Assembly: GCA_934045905.1 (NCBI GenBank)
Contig: OW203766.1
Location: forward strand, 16,610,309 to 16,674,308
Source: Leuctra nigra
Taxonomy: Eukaryota > Arthropoda > Insecta > Plecoptera > Leuctridae
Direction: 5' to 3'
DNA length: 64,000 nucleotides
The notes under the pieces are model-generated. The model ran no database searches. It was not told where the DNA came from and was given only the letters and a program-made list of their open reading frames with translations. The position numbers and the translations under genes are program-made. This document shows, in pieces, positions 1-8,733 of this stretch (its first letter is position 1; every line of letters begins with the position of its first letter).

Positions 1-43
1 CCTTGAGTAATTTAGAATGACACACTCTTACTTCTACTTTCAG

Positions 44-97
44 AACCAAAGGCAATAGTGATAGATGATATCACAGGTTTCAAGAAGAGGAGCGCAG
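44..97 (+). CDS. Micro-exon 1 (EPKAIVIDDITGFKKRSA)
   Basis: This is the first complete copy in the window. It is 54 nt, six more than the usual 48, giving an 18-residue module with two extra residues near the start (KA). It has acceptor cttctactttcag and donor gtgagt, phase 1 at both ends; the leading E codon takes its G from the previous exon. The earlier exon it splices to is not in the window. The intron after it is 1384 nt because a foldback transposable element has inserted. Confidence 0.82.
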
Positions 98-154
98 GTG
101 AGTTTGTTTAAACAATATTACGTCCTATAGCCAGATAACCTTGAGTAAAGATGA

Positions 155-524
155 CCATAAAAAACACTCCGTGTAAAAATACCAGCCAAGTCTCTTCAAC
201 TAAAAAAAAAATAGAAGAAATCTAAAAATTCAGCACTGAAAAGTAGTGATATCAAAAAAAGGCCAAGTCAAAACTTTTAAAAATTACTTGGCGCATCGTG
301 CATATAAATAGTATAGAAGTAGGTCGGTAATCAAATATACTCATCTATACATAAAATATATCTATAATCCCATAGAAAAACGATGCGCCAAGTAATTTTT
401 AAAAGTTTTGACTTGGCCTTTTTTTGATATCACTACTTTTCAGTGCTGAATTTTTAGATTTCTTCTATTTTTTTTTTAGTTGAAGAGACTTGGCTGGTAT
501 TTTTACACGGAGTGTTTTTTATGG
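155..524. repeat. Perfect 145-bp inverted repeat (foldback) in intron 1
   Basis: The left arm (155-299) and right arm (380-524) read as exact reverse complements, including a run of ten A or T, separated by an 80-bp loop. The arms carry aataccagccaagtctc and ttacttggcgcatcgt. Transcribed as part of the intron, this would fold into a long, perfectly paired hairpin. It forms one end of the dispersed element covering 155-1460. Confidence 0.93.
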
Positions 525-1460
525 GATATCATTCCTTTTTTCAGTTTATTCTTACAATTTGTAGCATATATTGTGGAACCAAAGACTATAATTCCTTTAA
601 AAAAATACGCCTTTTTGATTTGGTTGCTAAGAAAAGTTGTGCTTGTTACTATGTATATGCCATAAATGATATGCTATAAAGTATAGCGCAAGTTTCGTTC
701 CAATCGGTCCAGCCGTTCTCGAGTTATGGCATCACTTCCGGTTTTCAAAATGGCGGCTGACTTCACTGCCACCTAAAATTTGTGTCTTTAAATGCTATGT
801 AACATTATAAGCCTTCTGAATATGTAGTTATTGTTATAAGAGATGATTTCATTCAAATTTGGCATTTTTATGACGTCATTTCCGGTTTCGGTAAAAGTAC
901 ATTTCTATTTTGACTATTGATATTTCATTGAGAAGACCATCCGAATCGTTTGGCGCTAGTTTCGTCCCAATTGGTCCATCAGTTTTTAAGATATGACGTC
1001 ACTTCCGGTTTCAAAATGGTGGCACAAAAAATTCGTAAGGACAAGGTATCATCAGACGCCAAAAGTGCATATATGGTAAAAATTTCAGATCGATCGGCTC
1101 AGCCGTTTAGGCTGTGGCGCTGTCAACAGTGTTTCCTGATATCTCAGAATCATCATCTTCAGAATCAGAAAGTGGTGTAATTTTACATATTTCACGGCCC
1201 TCTAGCACGAAAATGACATACCCTATTGTTCCCAAATTCGGTATATGGGGTGGGGTGGGCCATAGCTCGAAATTAAGATATTTTGCAACAATGTGAGATT
1301 TTCCAATTTTAAGATCCAGTAGGCCGAAAATGCCATGGTGTTGCTTACAGTAAAAGTGGTCGGTCTGCTCCTCAGTTTATTAGGCATTTACGGTATGTTG
1401 AGTGAGTGTGAGTGTACGGTACGACTTGGCTGGGTGGAGCGACCGCTCCACTAGATATAA
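155..1460 (+). mobile_element. Dispersed non-coding element, copy A
   Basis: The sequence from the foldback to about 1460 is repeated, inverted, at about 4850-7963. Shared parts include the terminal aataccagccaagtctc block, the blocks around ggcatcacttccggttt and atgacgtcacttccgg, the segment near acttttactgtaagcaac (on the opposite strand), and the other end with a near-palindrome GTGGAGCG-CGCTCCAC. No transposase is visible. It looks like a non-autonomous DNA element; exact ends and a target duplication are not resolved. Confidence 0.7.
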
Positions 1461-1481
1461 TTAAATGCATCTTACTTTCAG

Positions 1482-1529
1482 AACCTGGAATAATAATAGA
1501 TGAAGTTGTCTTCAAGAAGAGAAGTGCAG
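1482..1529 (+). CDS. Micro-exon 2 (EPGIIIDEVVFKKRSA)
   Basis: A 48-nt, phase 1-1 exon with acceptor cttactttcag and donor gtgagc. It lacks the Gly before Phe and so belongs to a VF/IF subtype together with micro-exons 12 and 13. The intron that follows resembles the intron after micro-exon 11 (shared attcaattatgttt and tggaaagtaaagatat segments), so exon and flanking intron were duplicated together. Confidence 0.82.
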
Positions 1530-2919
1530 GTGAGCTGTGTATTTACTATTCAATTATGTTTGTAAGCGTGAAGATGTAGATTAATAATTATCCAAATAAA
1601 AATCACTTTATGTAAAAGCAGCAAAATCCATCACAGCAGTCCCATCACTTAAAAAAGGGGAAATTTAAAAATTCATTCCTGGAAAGTAAAGATATCAAAA
1701 TAATATGGATCTACTTCAATGCGTTAATTTAAAAACAATTTGAAGAATAAAATAATCTTTGAGCTTTGTGTTTAAAACATTTTTTTTATATTCACAGTAC
1801 AAACATAACTGCACCATTCCAAACTAAATTGGAGTGGGAAAAATGATCACAAATAATATAGGCCACAAAACATGTAATATAATGCCGGCTGGCCAAGCCT
1901 GTCACACTTTTTACCATAATACATACTAAATCTACTCTAATTCAGCGAGCATCTCCTTTTGGCTCATTTGGCACGGACCTCTGTTTTTTGTTTTTTTTCC
2001 TGTTACTGAGGATATACAGGTCAGAGTTTTTTTTCGATCGAGCTGAAATTTTGCACAAGTGTTCGGACATTCTCTGGGCGTTGCAGACCCTATTTTTTTT
2101 TAAATGTATTCATTGGTATTAAATTTAAATAAACATCTCCTGATTGGTTAAAAAATGAAAATGGTATTTGATAAATCTGTTCAAACTTATATTTTGTCTA
2201 TACAGGTCAGAGTTTTTCTTCGATCGAGCTAAAATTTTGCACACATGTAGAGACAACCTTTTCTGTTTGCAGATAATAATTTTTTTGAAATCCATTCATT
2301 GGTTAAAATTTAAATAAACATCTCCTGATAGCTTGTAAAATGAAAATGGTCTTCGATAAATGTTATCAAACTCATATTTTGCATGGTCAGTAAGACCAAG
2401 ATTGTCTCTAATTTTACAAAATTTCATCTGAACTTATTGAAATTTTTAATAGCCGTCAGTAATGAAGTATCGAAATGAATGTTTTATTGAATTGAATCTG
2501 ATTTGATTTATGTACAAGGGTGCTTAGATGCCATTTTCAAGTTTCGATGAAAAGCATATACCTACTTTATGTTGATTGAGTGGCTCATATTATTTCAATT
2601 CAATATGGATGTATATGTATTATGTGTTGTGTACGCTATTCCTGTTGGAGAATTTGAACGTACCCGTGCTCGCTCATCAACGCGTTATTCTGGGCGTTTT
2701 CCTAGTCTAATAGTATATACATTTGTTAGACAGAGTCAATTCCTATCTACTTTAAATACAAATAAACCAAATCAAATATTTTAATTATAAATTTATTTGT
2801 GAATAATTGGAAAATGAAGATGGAGTAAACGGCCGTCCAATTTCATGATTTGAACGGTCATTATATCATATAGCGAGATAACCTTGCATAATCATGATAA
2901 ACAATGCTTCTACTTTCAG
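1530..2919. repeat. Intron 2 with a dispersed repeat (about 1985-2720)
   Basis: A segment of about 186 bp starting at tatacaggtcagag (2013) is tandemly repeated at 2199, each copy with cgatcgagct and aaattttgcaca. Around 2640-2720 the sequence gtgctcgctcatcaacgcg matches, inverted, the start of the repeat at 9619. The same family recurs at 11490-11820. No gene is evident in this intron. Confidence 0.6.
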
Positions 2920-2970
2920 AACCAGTAGTGATAGTAGAGGATGTCACCGGTTTCAAAAAGAGGAGCGCTG
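2920..2970 (+). CDS. Micro-exon 3 (EPVVIVEDVTGFKKRSA)
   Basis: A 51-nt, phase 1-1 exon with acceptor tctactttcag and donor gtgagt. It has one extra residue compared with the 16-residue modules. It belongs to the GF subtype. The sequence just upstream (around 2775-2900) resembles that upstream of micro-exon 12. Confidence 0.82.
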
Positions 2971-3004
2971 GTGAGTTTGTTTAAACAACAATGATATCCC
3001 TTAT

Positions 3005-3150
3005 ATGACCTATGTAATATTTTAATTACATAGTTGTTTATAATTAACATAGTTGTACATAATTGTTTATTTTAATTACATTTAATTACATATTTTAATT
3101 ACATTTTAATTAGGTACATATTTAATTAAAATGTAAAAAATTACATTTTA
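3005..3150. repeat. AT-rich low-complexity tract
   Basis: The motif tttaattacat and its reverse complement alternate irregularly between micro-exons 3 and 4. The tract is non-coding. Confidence 0.75.
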
Positions 3151-3165
3151 ATCTACATGCATCAA

Positions 3166-3180
3166 CTTTCAGAACCAGCG
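3166..3180 (+). pseudogene. Ghost micro-exon a
   Basis: An acceptor ctttcag is followed by only the first 8 exon bases (aaccagcg), then directly by intron sequence (agatgacctt). The exon body and donor are gone, and reading on gives an in-frame TGA. Confidence 0.65.
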
Positions 3181-3224
3181 AGATGACCTTGAATAATCAT
3201 GATTTACAATGCTTCTACTTTCAG

Positions 3225-3272
3225 AACCAGTAGTGACAGAAGGTCCCTTAGGTTTCAAGAAGAGGAGTGCTG
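3225..3272 (+). pseudogene. Micro-exon 4 (EPVVTEGPLGFKKRSA), donor site mutated
   Basis: The exon body and acceptor are intact and the frame is open. The donor reads gctg|ttaagt where every other copy has gctg|gtgag or gctg|gtaag, so the obligatory GT has become TT. Using the GT one base earlier would shorten the exon to 47 nt and shift the frame. The core TEGPLGF also departs from the DD consensus. It is probably an exon that is no longer spliced in. Confidence 0.7.
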
Positions 3273-3345
3273 TTAAGTTTGTTTCAACAACAATGATATC
3301 CCTTAAATGACCTTATGTAGTGATGGTTTAGGCTGATGAGCATCT

Positions 3346-3360
3346 ACTTTAAGAACTAGC
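3346..3360 (+). pseudogene. Ghost micro-exon b
   Basis: The same truncated remnant as at 3166, further decayed: ctttaagaactagc, so the acceptor's pyrimidine before AG is also lost. Confidence 0.6.
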
Positions 3361-3405
3361 GAGATGACTTTGAATAATCATGATTAACAATGCTTCTACT
3401 TTCAG

Positions 3406-3453
3406 AACCAGTAGTGATAGATGATCTCGCCGGTTTCAAGAAGAGGAGCGCTG
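3406..3453 (+). CDS. Micro-exon 5 (EPVVIDDLAGFKKRSA)
   Basis: A 48-nt, phase 1-1 exon with donor gtaagt. It is identical to micro-exon 7 and forms the first half of a 311-bp tandem duplication. The following intron is only 82 nt. Confidence 0.85.
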
Positions 3454-3535
3454 GTAAGTTTGTTTCAACAACAACGATAAGCCTGAGATGACCTATTTAA
3501 TTATGGTTTACGCATCTACATGCTTCTACTTTCAG

Positions 3536-3583
3536 AACCAATAATTATTGATGATGCCACCGGTTTCAAAAAGAGGAACGCTG
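3536..3583 (+). CDS. Micro-exon 6 (EPIIIDDATGFKKRNA)
   Basis: A 48-nt, phase 1-1 exon with donor gtgagt. The linker is NA rather than SA. It is identical in sequence to micro-exon 8, its partner in the 311-bp duplication. Confidence 0.85.
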
Positions 3584-3655
3584 GTGAGTTTGTTTAACAA
3601 CAATGATATCCCTTAGATGACCTTATGTAATGATGGTTTAGGCTGATACATGCAT

Positions 3656-3671
3656 CACTTTCAGAACCAGC
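3656..3671 (+). pseudogene. Ghost micro-exon c
   Basis: A remnant with a good acceptor, ctttcagaaccagcg, followed by intron sequence. It lies inside the first 311-bp duplicate. Confidence 0.65.
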
Positions 3672-3716
3672 GAGATGACCTTGAATAATCATGATTAACA
3701 ATGCTTCTACTTTCAG

Positions 3717-3764
3717 AACCAGTAGTGATAGATGATCTCGCCGGTTTCAAGAAGAGGAGCGCTG
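3717..3764 (+). CDS. Micro-exon 7 (EPVVIDDLAGFKKRSA)
   Basis: A 48-nt exact copy of micro-exon 5, 311 bp downstream, with the same gtaagt donor and matching intron sequence. Confidence 0.85.
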
Positions 3765-3846
3765 GTAAGTTTGTTTCAACAACAACGATAAGCCTGAGAT
3801 GACCTATTTAATTATGGTTTACGCATCTACATGCTTCTACTTTCAG

Positions 3847-3894
3847 AACCAATAATTATTGATGATGCCACCGGTTTCAAAAAGAGGAACGCTG
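3847..3894 (+). CDS. Micro-exon 8 (EPIIIDDATGFKKRNA)
   Basis: A 48-nt exact copy of micro-exon 6, 311 bp downstream. The only difference noticed nearby is in the intron (gagtttattt versus gagtttgttt). Confidence 0.85.
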
Positions 3895-3966
3895 GTGAGT
3901 TTATTTAACAACAATGATATCCCTTAGATGACCTTATGTAATGATGGTTTAGGCTGATACATGCAT

Positions 3967-3982
3967 CACTTTCAGAACCAGC
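3967..3982 (+). pseudogene. Ghost micro-exon d
   Basis: The copy of ghost c in the second 311-bp duplicate, again ctttcagaaccagcg joined to agatgacctt. Confidence 0.65.
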
Positions 3983-4027
3983 GAGATGACCTTGAATAAT
4001 CATGATTAACAATGCTTCTTCTTTCAG

Positions 4028-4075
4028 AACCAGTAGTGGCAGATGATATCTTAGTTTTCAAGGAGAGAAACGCTG
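4028..4075 (+). CDS. Micro-exon 9 (EPVVADDILVFKERNA)
   Basis: A 48-nt, phase 1-1 exon with donor gtgagt. The processing motif KKR is changed to KER and the Gly before Phe is Val. The convertase site is therefore weakened or lost. If so, this module would stay joined to the next one, giving a longer peptide. Confidence 0.8.
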
Positions 4076-4159
4076 GTGAGTTTGTTTTACAACAATGATA
4101 TCCCTTAAATGAATGACCTTATGTAGTGATTGTTTAAGCTGATGTGCATCTACTTTCAG

Positions 4160-4207
4160 AACCAGTAGTGTCAGATGATATGAACGGTTTCAAGAAAAGG
4201 AGTGCTG
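4160..4207 (+). CDS. Micro-exon 10 (EPVVSDDMNGFKKRSA)
   Basis: A 48-nt, phase 1-1 exon with acceptor tctactttcag and donor gtgagt. It has the usual DD, GF and KKR. Confidence 0.84.
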
Positions 4208-4289
4208 GTGAGTTTGTTCAACAACATGGATATCCCTTAGATGACCTTATGTAATAATGGTTAAGCTGATACAATGCATCTACTTTCAG

Positions 4290-4337
4290 AACCAATAGTG
4301 GCAGATGATATGAGCGGTTTCAAGAAGAGGAGCGCTG
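4290..4337 (+). CDS. Micro-exon 11 (EPIVADDMSGFKKRSA)
   Basis: A 48-nt, phase 1-1 exon with donor gtaagt. It is closest to micro-exon 10 (DDM-x-GF). The 355-nt intron that follows resembles the one after micro-exon 2 and holds no other recognisable feature. Confidence 0.84.
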
Positions 4338-4692
4338 GTAAGTTGACTGTGTATTCAATTATGTTTGAAGGCGTGATGATCTATAGTAGATCAAGGTAAC
4401 TTCATCACTGGAAAACATAGTGCTGGAAAGTAAAGATATAAAAAAATTAATTCACGTCAACACGTTCATAAAAAAAAGGAATACAATAATGTTGGTACTT
4501 TTCGTATAAAACAATAGTACATATTGAATTTTCTTAGTCAAAAGTCAATCATCTCTACTTTAAAATATTCTAAAAAAGTGAACCAATATAATATTTTAAT
4601 TTTTTTTAAATTTATTTTGAATATTTGGAACATGAAGATGAAGAGAAAAGTCGCATAGTTTAAAGGTTTTCACGGTCCGCTTCTACTTTCAG

Positions 4693-4740
4693 ATCCAATA
4701 GTGATAGTAGACGATGTAATCTTCAAGAAGAGGAGCGCAG
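4693..4740 (+). CDS. Micro-exon 12 (DPIVIVDDVIFKKRSA)
   Basis: A 48-nt, phase 1-1 exon with donor gtgagt. It starts with Asp instead of Glu and has IF instead of GF before KKR. The next intron (4741-8610, 3870 nt) is swollen by nested transposon insertions. Confidence 0.82.
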
Positions 4741-5342
4741 GTGAGTTTGTTTGTGTAAACAGTTGAGGGGAAGGTGGGACATGAAAAGAGCAAAAGTAAT
4801 GCTTAGAAATTATCACCACATTGGTATTTCAGGGTGACAGTGAATCCCCTAGTATCTAGTGGAGCGGTCGCTCCACTCAGCCAAGTCGTACTGTGCGCAC
4901 ACTCACACAACATACCGTTAAAATACCTAACTGTTATAGAAAAAGGTTTAGGAGCTGACCAACACTTTTACTGTAAGCAACAATATAGCATTTTGAGCCT
5001 ACTGTATCTTAACATTTGAAAATCTCAGAAAACAGTGAAATTACACCACTTTCATCTTGATCTGATTCAGATGTCAGGAAACGTTGCTATCACCGCCACA
5101 GCCTAAACGGCTCAACCGATCGATCTGAAATTTTTACCACGTGTTCACTTTTGGCGTCTGAGCTGCCTCTTGTTGTTTTGACTGTTTATATGCCGCCATG
5201 TTGAAACCGGAAGTGACGTCATCTCAAAAACGGCTGGATTGATCGGAACGAAACTAGCGCGATTCGAACGGTCATCTATATAAAATATCAATAGTCGAAA
5301 TACAATGTACTGTTACCGAAACTGGAAATTACTTTGTAAAAA

Positions 5343-5351
5343 TTCCATATC
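5343..5351. repeat. LINE target-site duplication (left)
   Basis: TTCCATATC, identical to 7535-7543, directly abuts the A-rich tail. Confidence 0.8.
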
Positions 5352-7534
5352 TTTTATTTTTTTATTTTTTTTTTATTTTTTTTTATTTATTAAACACACA
5401 TACAAAATAATATGTACTATGCCCTGCTAAGCTATAAAATAAATTAAGCTTATCAGCAGGAGTACTACATATAAACAATAAACAACTTATAATAAAACTA
5501 AAACTAAACTAAAACTCATGCTGAAAAGAAAAGAAATCAATATAAACAATACACAAAATATCCTACAAAAAAAGAAAACATATTGAAATACAAAAGAGAG
5601 GTATGTTTTAGGTTATAAAAAAATCTTTAATTCCTAATTTAACATGACTAATTTTAGTGAAATTGTGCAAGGTCTCTGGCAAATTATTGAAAGTCATAGG
5701 TACTTTTACTGCTATTGTATTTCTTCCGTAATTGTTATTATATCGAGAAACTACATACTGGACCTTCCGAATATTGTATTTGTGAATTTTGGTAATCTTA
5801 TTTTCTTTATTGAAATAATGTTTTAATATTAGGTGGTAATCATATAATTGCTGAAATGTGAACACTCCAAAGAATGAGTATATACTATTGTTTTTAATTA
5901 TTTCATTTTTTAAATGTTCCGGCAATAGATTCTTTAAAATTCTTGTTTGTAATTTGGAAATATTATTTATTAAATAATCTGATGCATGTCCCCATGTCAA
6001 GATACCATACCTCATAACACTTTCAACAAGAGCCAAGTACACAATCCGCAAAGTATGGAAAGGCAAATATTGTTTCAACGTATAAAATTTAAATACACAA
6101 ACTCTTAACTTGTTTCTGACCGCTTCAACCTGTGCTTTAAATTTAAAATTTTTGTCTATCATAACGCCCAAATATTTAATTTCATTTACTGTTTCTAATT
6201 TATAATTACAATTACAAATCCATGTAATATTTCCAACTACAGCTTTATTTTCTAAACACTCACAATCATGTAAAACAATATCGAGACCTCGAGTGGGTTT
6301 TTTACACGTACGTATATGCATTACCTTTGTCTTCTTATAATTTATTACTAATCCATTATCATGTGTCCACCTAGTAATTCTGTTAAAATTTTCTTGCATT
6401 AACTCTTCTGCTTCCTCTAGATATTTATGTTCTGTGATCATTACGGTGTCATCTGCATATAGGTATACCTTACAATTTACTAAATTATCGCACATATTAT
6501 TTACATATAATAGATATAATGTAGGTCCTAATATTGAACCTTGTGCAATGCAATTAAACTTTAAAATTTTGCTTTCACAATGGCTTACCTTTACTAATTA
6601 CTTTCTATTTAACAAATAATTCATAAACCAGTTTAAAATTGGTCCCCTAATTCCTGATATTTCCAAAGCCGCTATTAATTTATCGTATTCTAGGGTGTCA
6701 AATGCTTTACTGAAATCAATGAAAAGAGCAACTATATCTTTATTATCATTTAATTTTTCATTTACGAAATTTGAGAAATTTTGAAGCAATTCTGTCGTAC
6801 TTTTTCCCACTCGAAATCCATACTGAATACCATGAATGATGTTGTGCTGATCTAAAAATTTAACTAAATTATTTGCAATATATCGTTCCATTATTTTTTC
6901 GATTGAGGGTAGTATAGCAATGGGGCGGTAATTTCCATAATTGGAATGATCTCCAGACTTATAAACTGGGCGTACAACTGACAATTTCAAATCTTCTGGT
7001 ATAATACCTTTCGAAATGGTAAGATTAATTAAATTTGCGATTAATGGACTAAGTTCGTTTGCTAATAAGTTTATGTCTTTCATCCTTATCCTGTCAATTC
7101 CTGCTGCCTTATTTACATTCATTTGTACTATAATTTTATAAATATCATCACTTTTAGCTTTAGGTACATACATGGAACAATTTATTCCCTCGAATTGACC
7201 AGAGTTACCATCAACGCATAACTTCCTATTACATTTGTGTTTAATGTGATCAATACCATCTACAAAAGATTGCACAAATGAGTTCACAATCTCACTGAGA
7301 GTTTTATTTTTACCCAAATATTTACTTATCACCTCGTCAATATTTGCCTTTCCTTTTTTATTTAATATTTTGTTTATTTCATTCCAAGTTCCCTTGAAAT
7401 CACCTTTTAAATTATTAAATTTAGTTTTATAATAGGTTTCTTTGACCTTTTTTATTTCTTTATTTAGCTTATTTCTAAAACTGTTGTACTGCACTCTGTA
7501 ATTTTGCTTTAAATGAGAATTAGTTTCACAACTC
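5352..7534 (-). mobile_element. 5'-truncated non-LTR retrotransposon (LINE)
   Basis: The insert is flanked by the 9-bp direct repeat TTCCATATC at 5343-5351 and 7535-7543, a target-site duplication. Its 3' end is an A-rich tail (T-rich on the + strand, about 5352-5396) and a 3'UTR runs to about 5607. The endonuclease half is absent; sequence begins in the linker before the reverse transcriptase. Truncation at the 5' end is typical of target-primed insertion. From memory of the protein pattern it fits the Jockey/CR1 supergroup, which I cannot confirm. Confidence 0.85.
5608..7532 (-). pseudogene. LINE reverse transcriptase, truncated, one in-frame stop
   Basis: One frame runs through the insert. 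Motifs in order are KAAGIDRI, NYRPIAILPSIEKIMERYI, YGFRVGKSTTELL, FIDFSKAFDTLEYDKL, then (after the stop) QGSILGP, the catalytic YADD, and a C-terminal YGILTWGHA region. A TAA at 6598-6600 follows LLNRK, just where related enzymes usually have Q, so a single nonsense change separates the halves without a frameshift. With the N-terminal endonuclease missing as well, the copy is dead. It has no role in the host gene beyond enlarging the intron. Confidence 0.88.
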
Positions 7535-7543
7535 TTCCATATC
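7535..7543. repeat. LINE target-site duplication (right)
   Basis: TTCCATATC, the second copy of the 9-bp direct repeat, abuts the truncated 5' end of the LINE. Confidence 0.8.
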
Positions 7544-7855
7544 CTAAAAAGATACTAAAACCATCTCTTATTACAATAACTACATATTCAGAACATGTAT
7601 AGATATACATTTTAGGTGGCAGTGATGTCAGACGCCACTTTGAAAACCGGAAGTGATGCCATAACTCGAAATTTACAGGACCTATTGGAACGAAACTTTT
7701 CCTATACTTTCTTAGCATTTTATTTATAGCATACATAGTAACAAGCGCAACTTTTTTTAGCAACCAAATCTCAAAAGCGTATTTTTTAAAGGACTTATAG
7801 TCATTGGTGCCTCGATATGTTACAAGTTTTAAAACTAAAAAAGGAGTGATATCCC

Positions 7856-7963
7856 CATAAGAAACATAACGTGTAAAAATACCAGCCAAGTCTCTTAGAT
7901 TTCTTATTTTTTTTAATTTGAGACTTGGCTGGTATTTTTACTCGGAGTGTTTTTTTATGGGGA
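7856..7963. repeat. Short imperfect foldback, same family as 155-524
   Basis: The segment aataccagccaagtctc is followed about 25 bp later by its reverse complement gagacttggctggtatt, and the outer parts pair imperfectly. It is a shortened, diverged version of the foldback end of copy A. Nothing recognisable lies between it and about 8200. Confidence 0.8.
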
Positions 7964-8199
7964 TTAATGATCCAGGAATGTCATGTTTTCCTGTCCCCTC
8001 ACTTAGTATACAAAAACCGTACTGTACCGTATTTTGATCGGGCGCCACGATCTCGTATTATTCTTAATTAAACTTGTCTCGAATAATCAGAGTCCGATCT
8101 TGAAATCTCAACTCCCTTGTAAAACGTCTCTTGATTCTAATCATAACGCCTAAAACGAACAAATTAGTCCAACGGACCAATGTCCATTAAATTACGATC

Positions 8200-8580
8200 T
8201 AAAGCAGGCTATGCAGGATTAAATTTCGGGGGGGGGGGGGGGGGGCCGGACATTACTAATATTTTGAAAAATCGCAGTGTAAAACCAGGGGTTCGGGGGC
8301 GCAGCCCCCAAGAAAATGTTGGATCAAGGTCATTCATTTGGGTGCAATTTTGAATCGCACTGTATAGCTATTTTGGAAATTATAAATTACAAAATATCAA
8401 AAAATTGGAAATTTTTTGGAATTTTAACTCAATTTTAACCATTTTGGAACGTTTTTGACATGACCTGTCTGTTTGTAAGTGTTTTTTTCCCCATATTATT
8501 TTAAATGTGCTTATTTTCTTAGATGAAACCCTGATTTCAGGGGGGGGGGCATGCCCCCCCCCCCCTTGAATACGCCCTTG
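8200..8580. mobile_element. Probable MITE with G-rich and C-rich ends
   Basis: A run of 18 G lies at 8228-8245. Near the other end, 10 G, CATG and 12 C form a palindrome (8540-8565), followed by ttgaatacgccctt. The outer 20 bp of the two ends are roughly inverted (gcaggattaaatttcggg versus aagggcgtattcaaggg), like terminal repeats of a non-autonomous element. No frame is open. The long homopolymers may have inexact length in the assembly. Confidence 0.5.
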
Positions 8581-8610
8581 TAGTGCTTATACTGATGCTT
8601 CTACTTTCAG

Positions 8611-8658
8611 AACCAATAATAATATCGGACGATGTTGTCTTTAAGAAGAGAAGCGCAG
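8611..8658 (+). CDS. Micro-exon 13 (EPIIISDDVVFKKRSA)
   Basis: A 48-nt, phase 1-1 exon with acceptor tctactttcag and donor gttagt. It is of the VF subtype and is the last internal module before the terminal exon, with a 75-nt intron between them. Confidence 0.82.
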
Positions 8659-8733
8659 GTTAGTTTTGTTTTTAACAACAGCATAATATCCTTGTAGGTC
8701 ATGATCTTACGTGAATTTTGTTTCTACTTTCAG

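Larger units (their letters stand above)
3404..4025 (+). repeat. 311-bp tandem duplication of two micro-exons
   Basis: The segment 3404-3714 (micro-exons 5 and 6 and ghost c) is repeated nearly exactly as 3715-4025 (micro-exons 7 and 8 and ghost d). Near-identity in introns as well as exons shows a recent unequal exchange. Confidence 0.9.
4848..7966 (-). mobile_element. Dispersed non-coding element, copy B, split by a LINE
   Basis: This is the inverted counterpart of copy A. The GTGGAGCG-CGCTCCAC end lies near 4858 and the foldback end near 7963. The element is interrupted at 5352-7534 by a retrotransposon, with the target duplication sitting in copy B sequence. Small reading frames inside it (for example - strand 7509-7889) match non-coding parts of copy A and are not genes. 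Confidence 0.7.

Noticed and set aside
480..1296. Several 60-76 codon + strand frames
   Set aside because: All lie within transposon copy A; the inverted copy does not preserve them.
7509..7889. 126-codon - strand frame
   Set aside because: It lies in the dispersed element (copy B) and in the LINE edge; the matching part of copy A is not open, so it is not a conserved gene.
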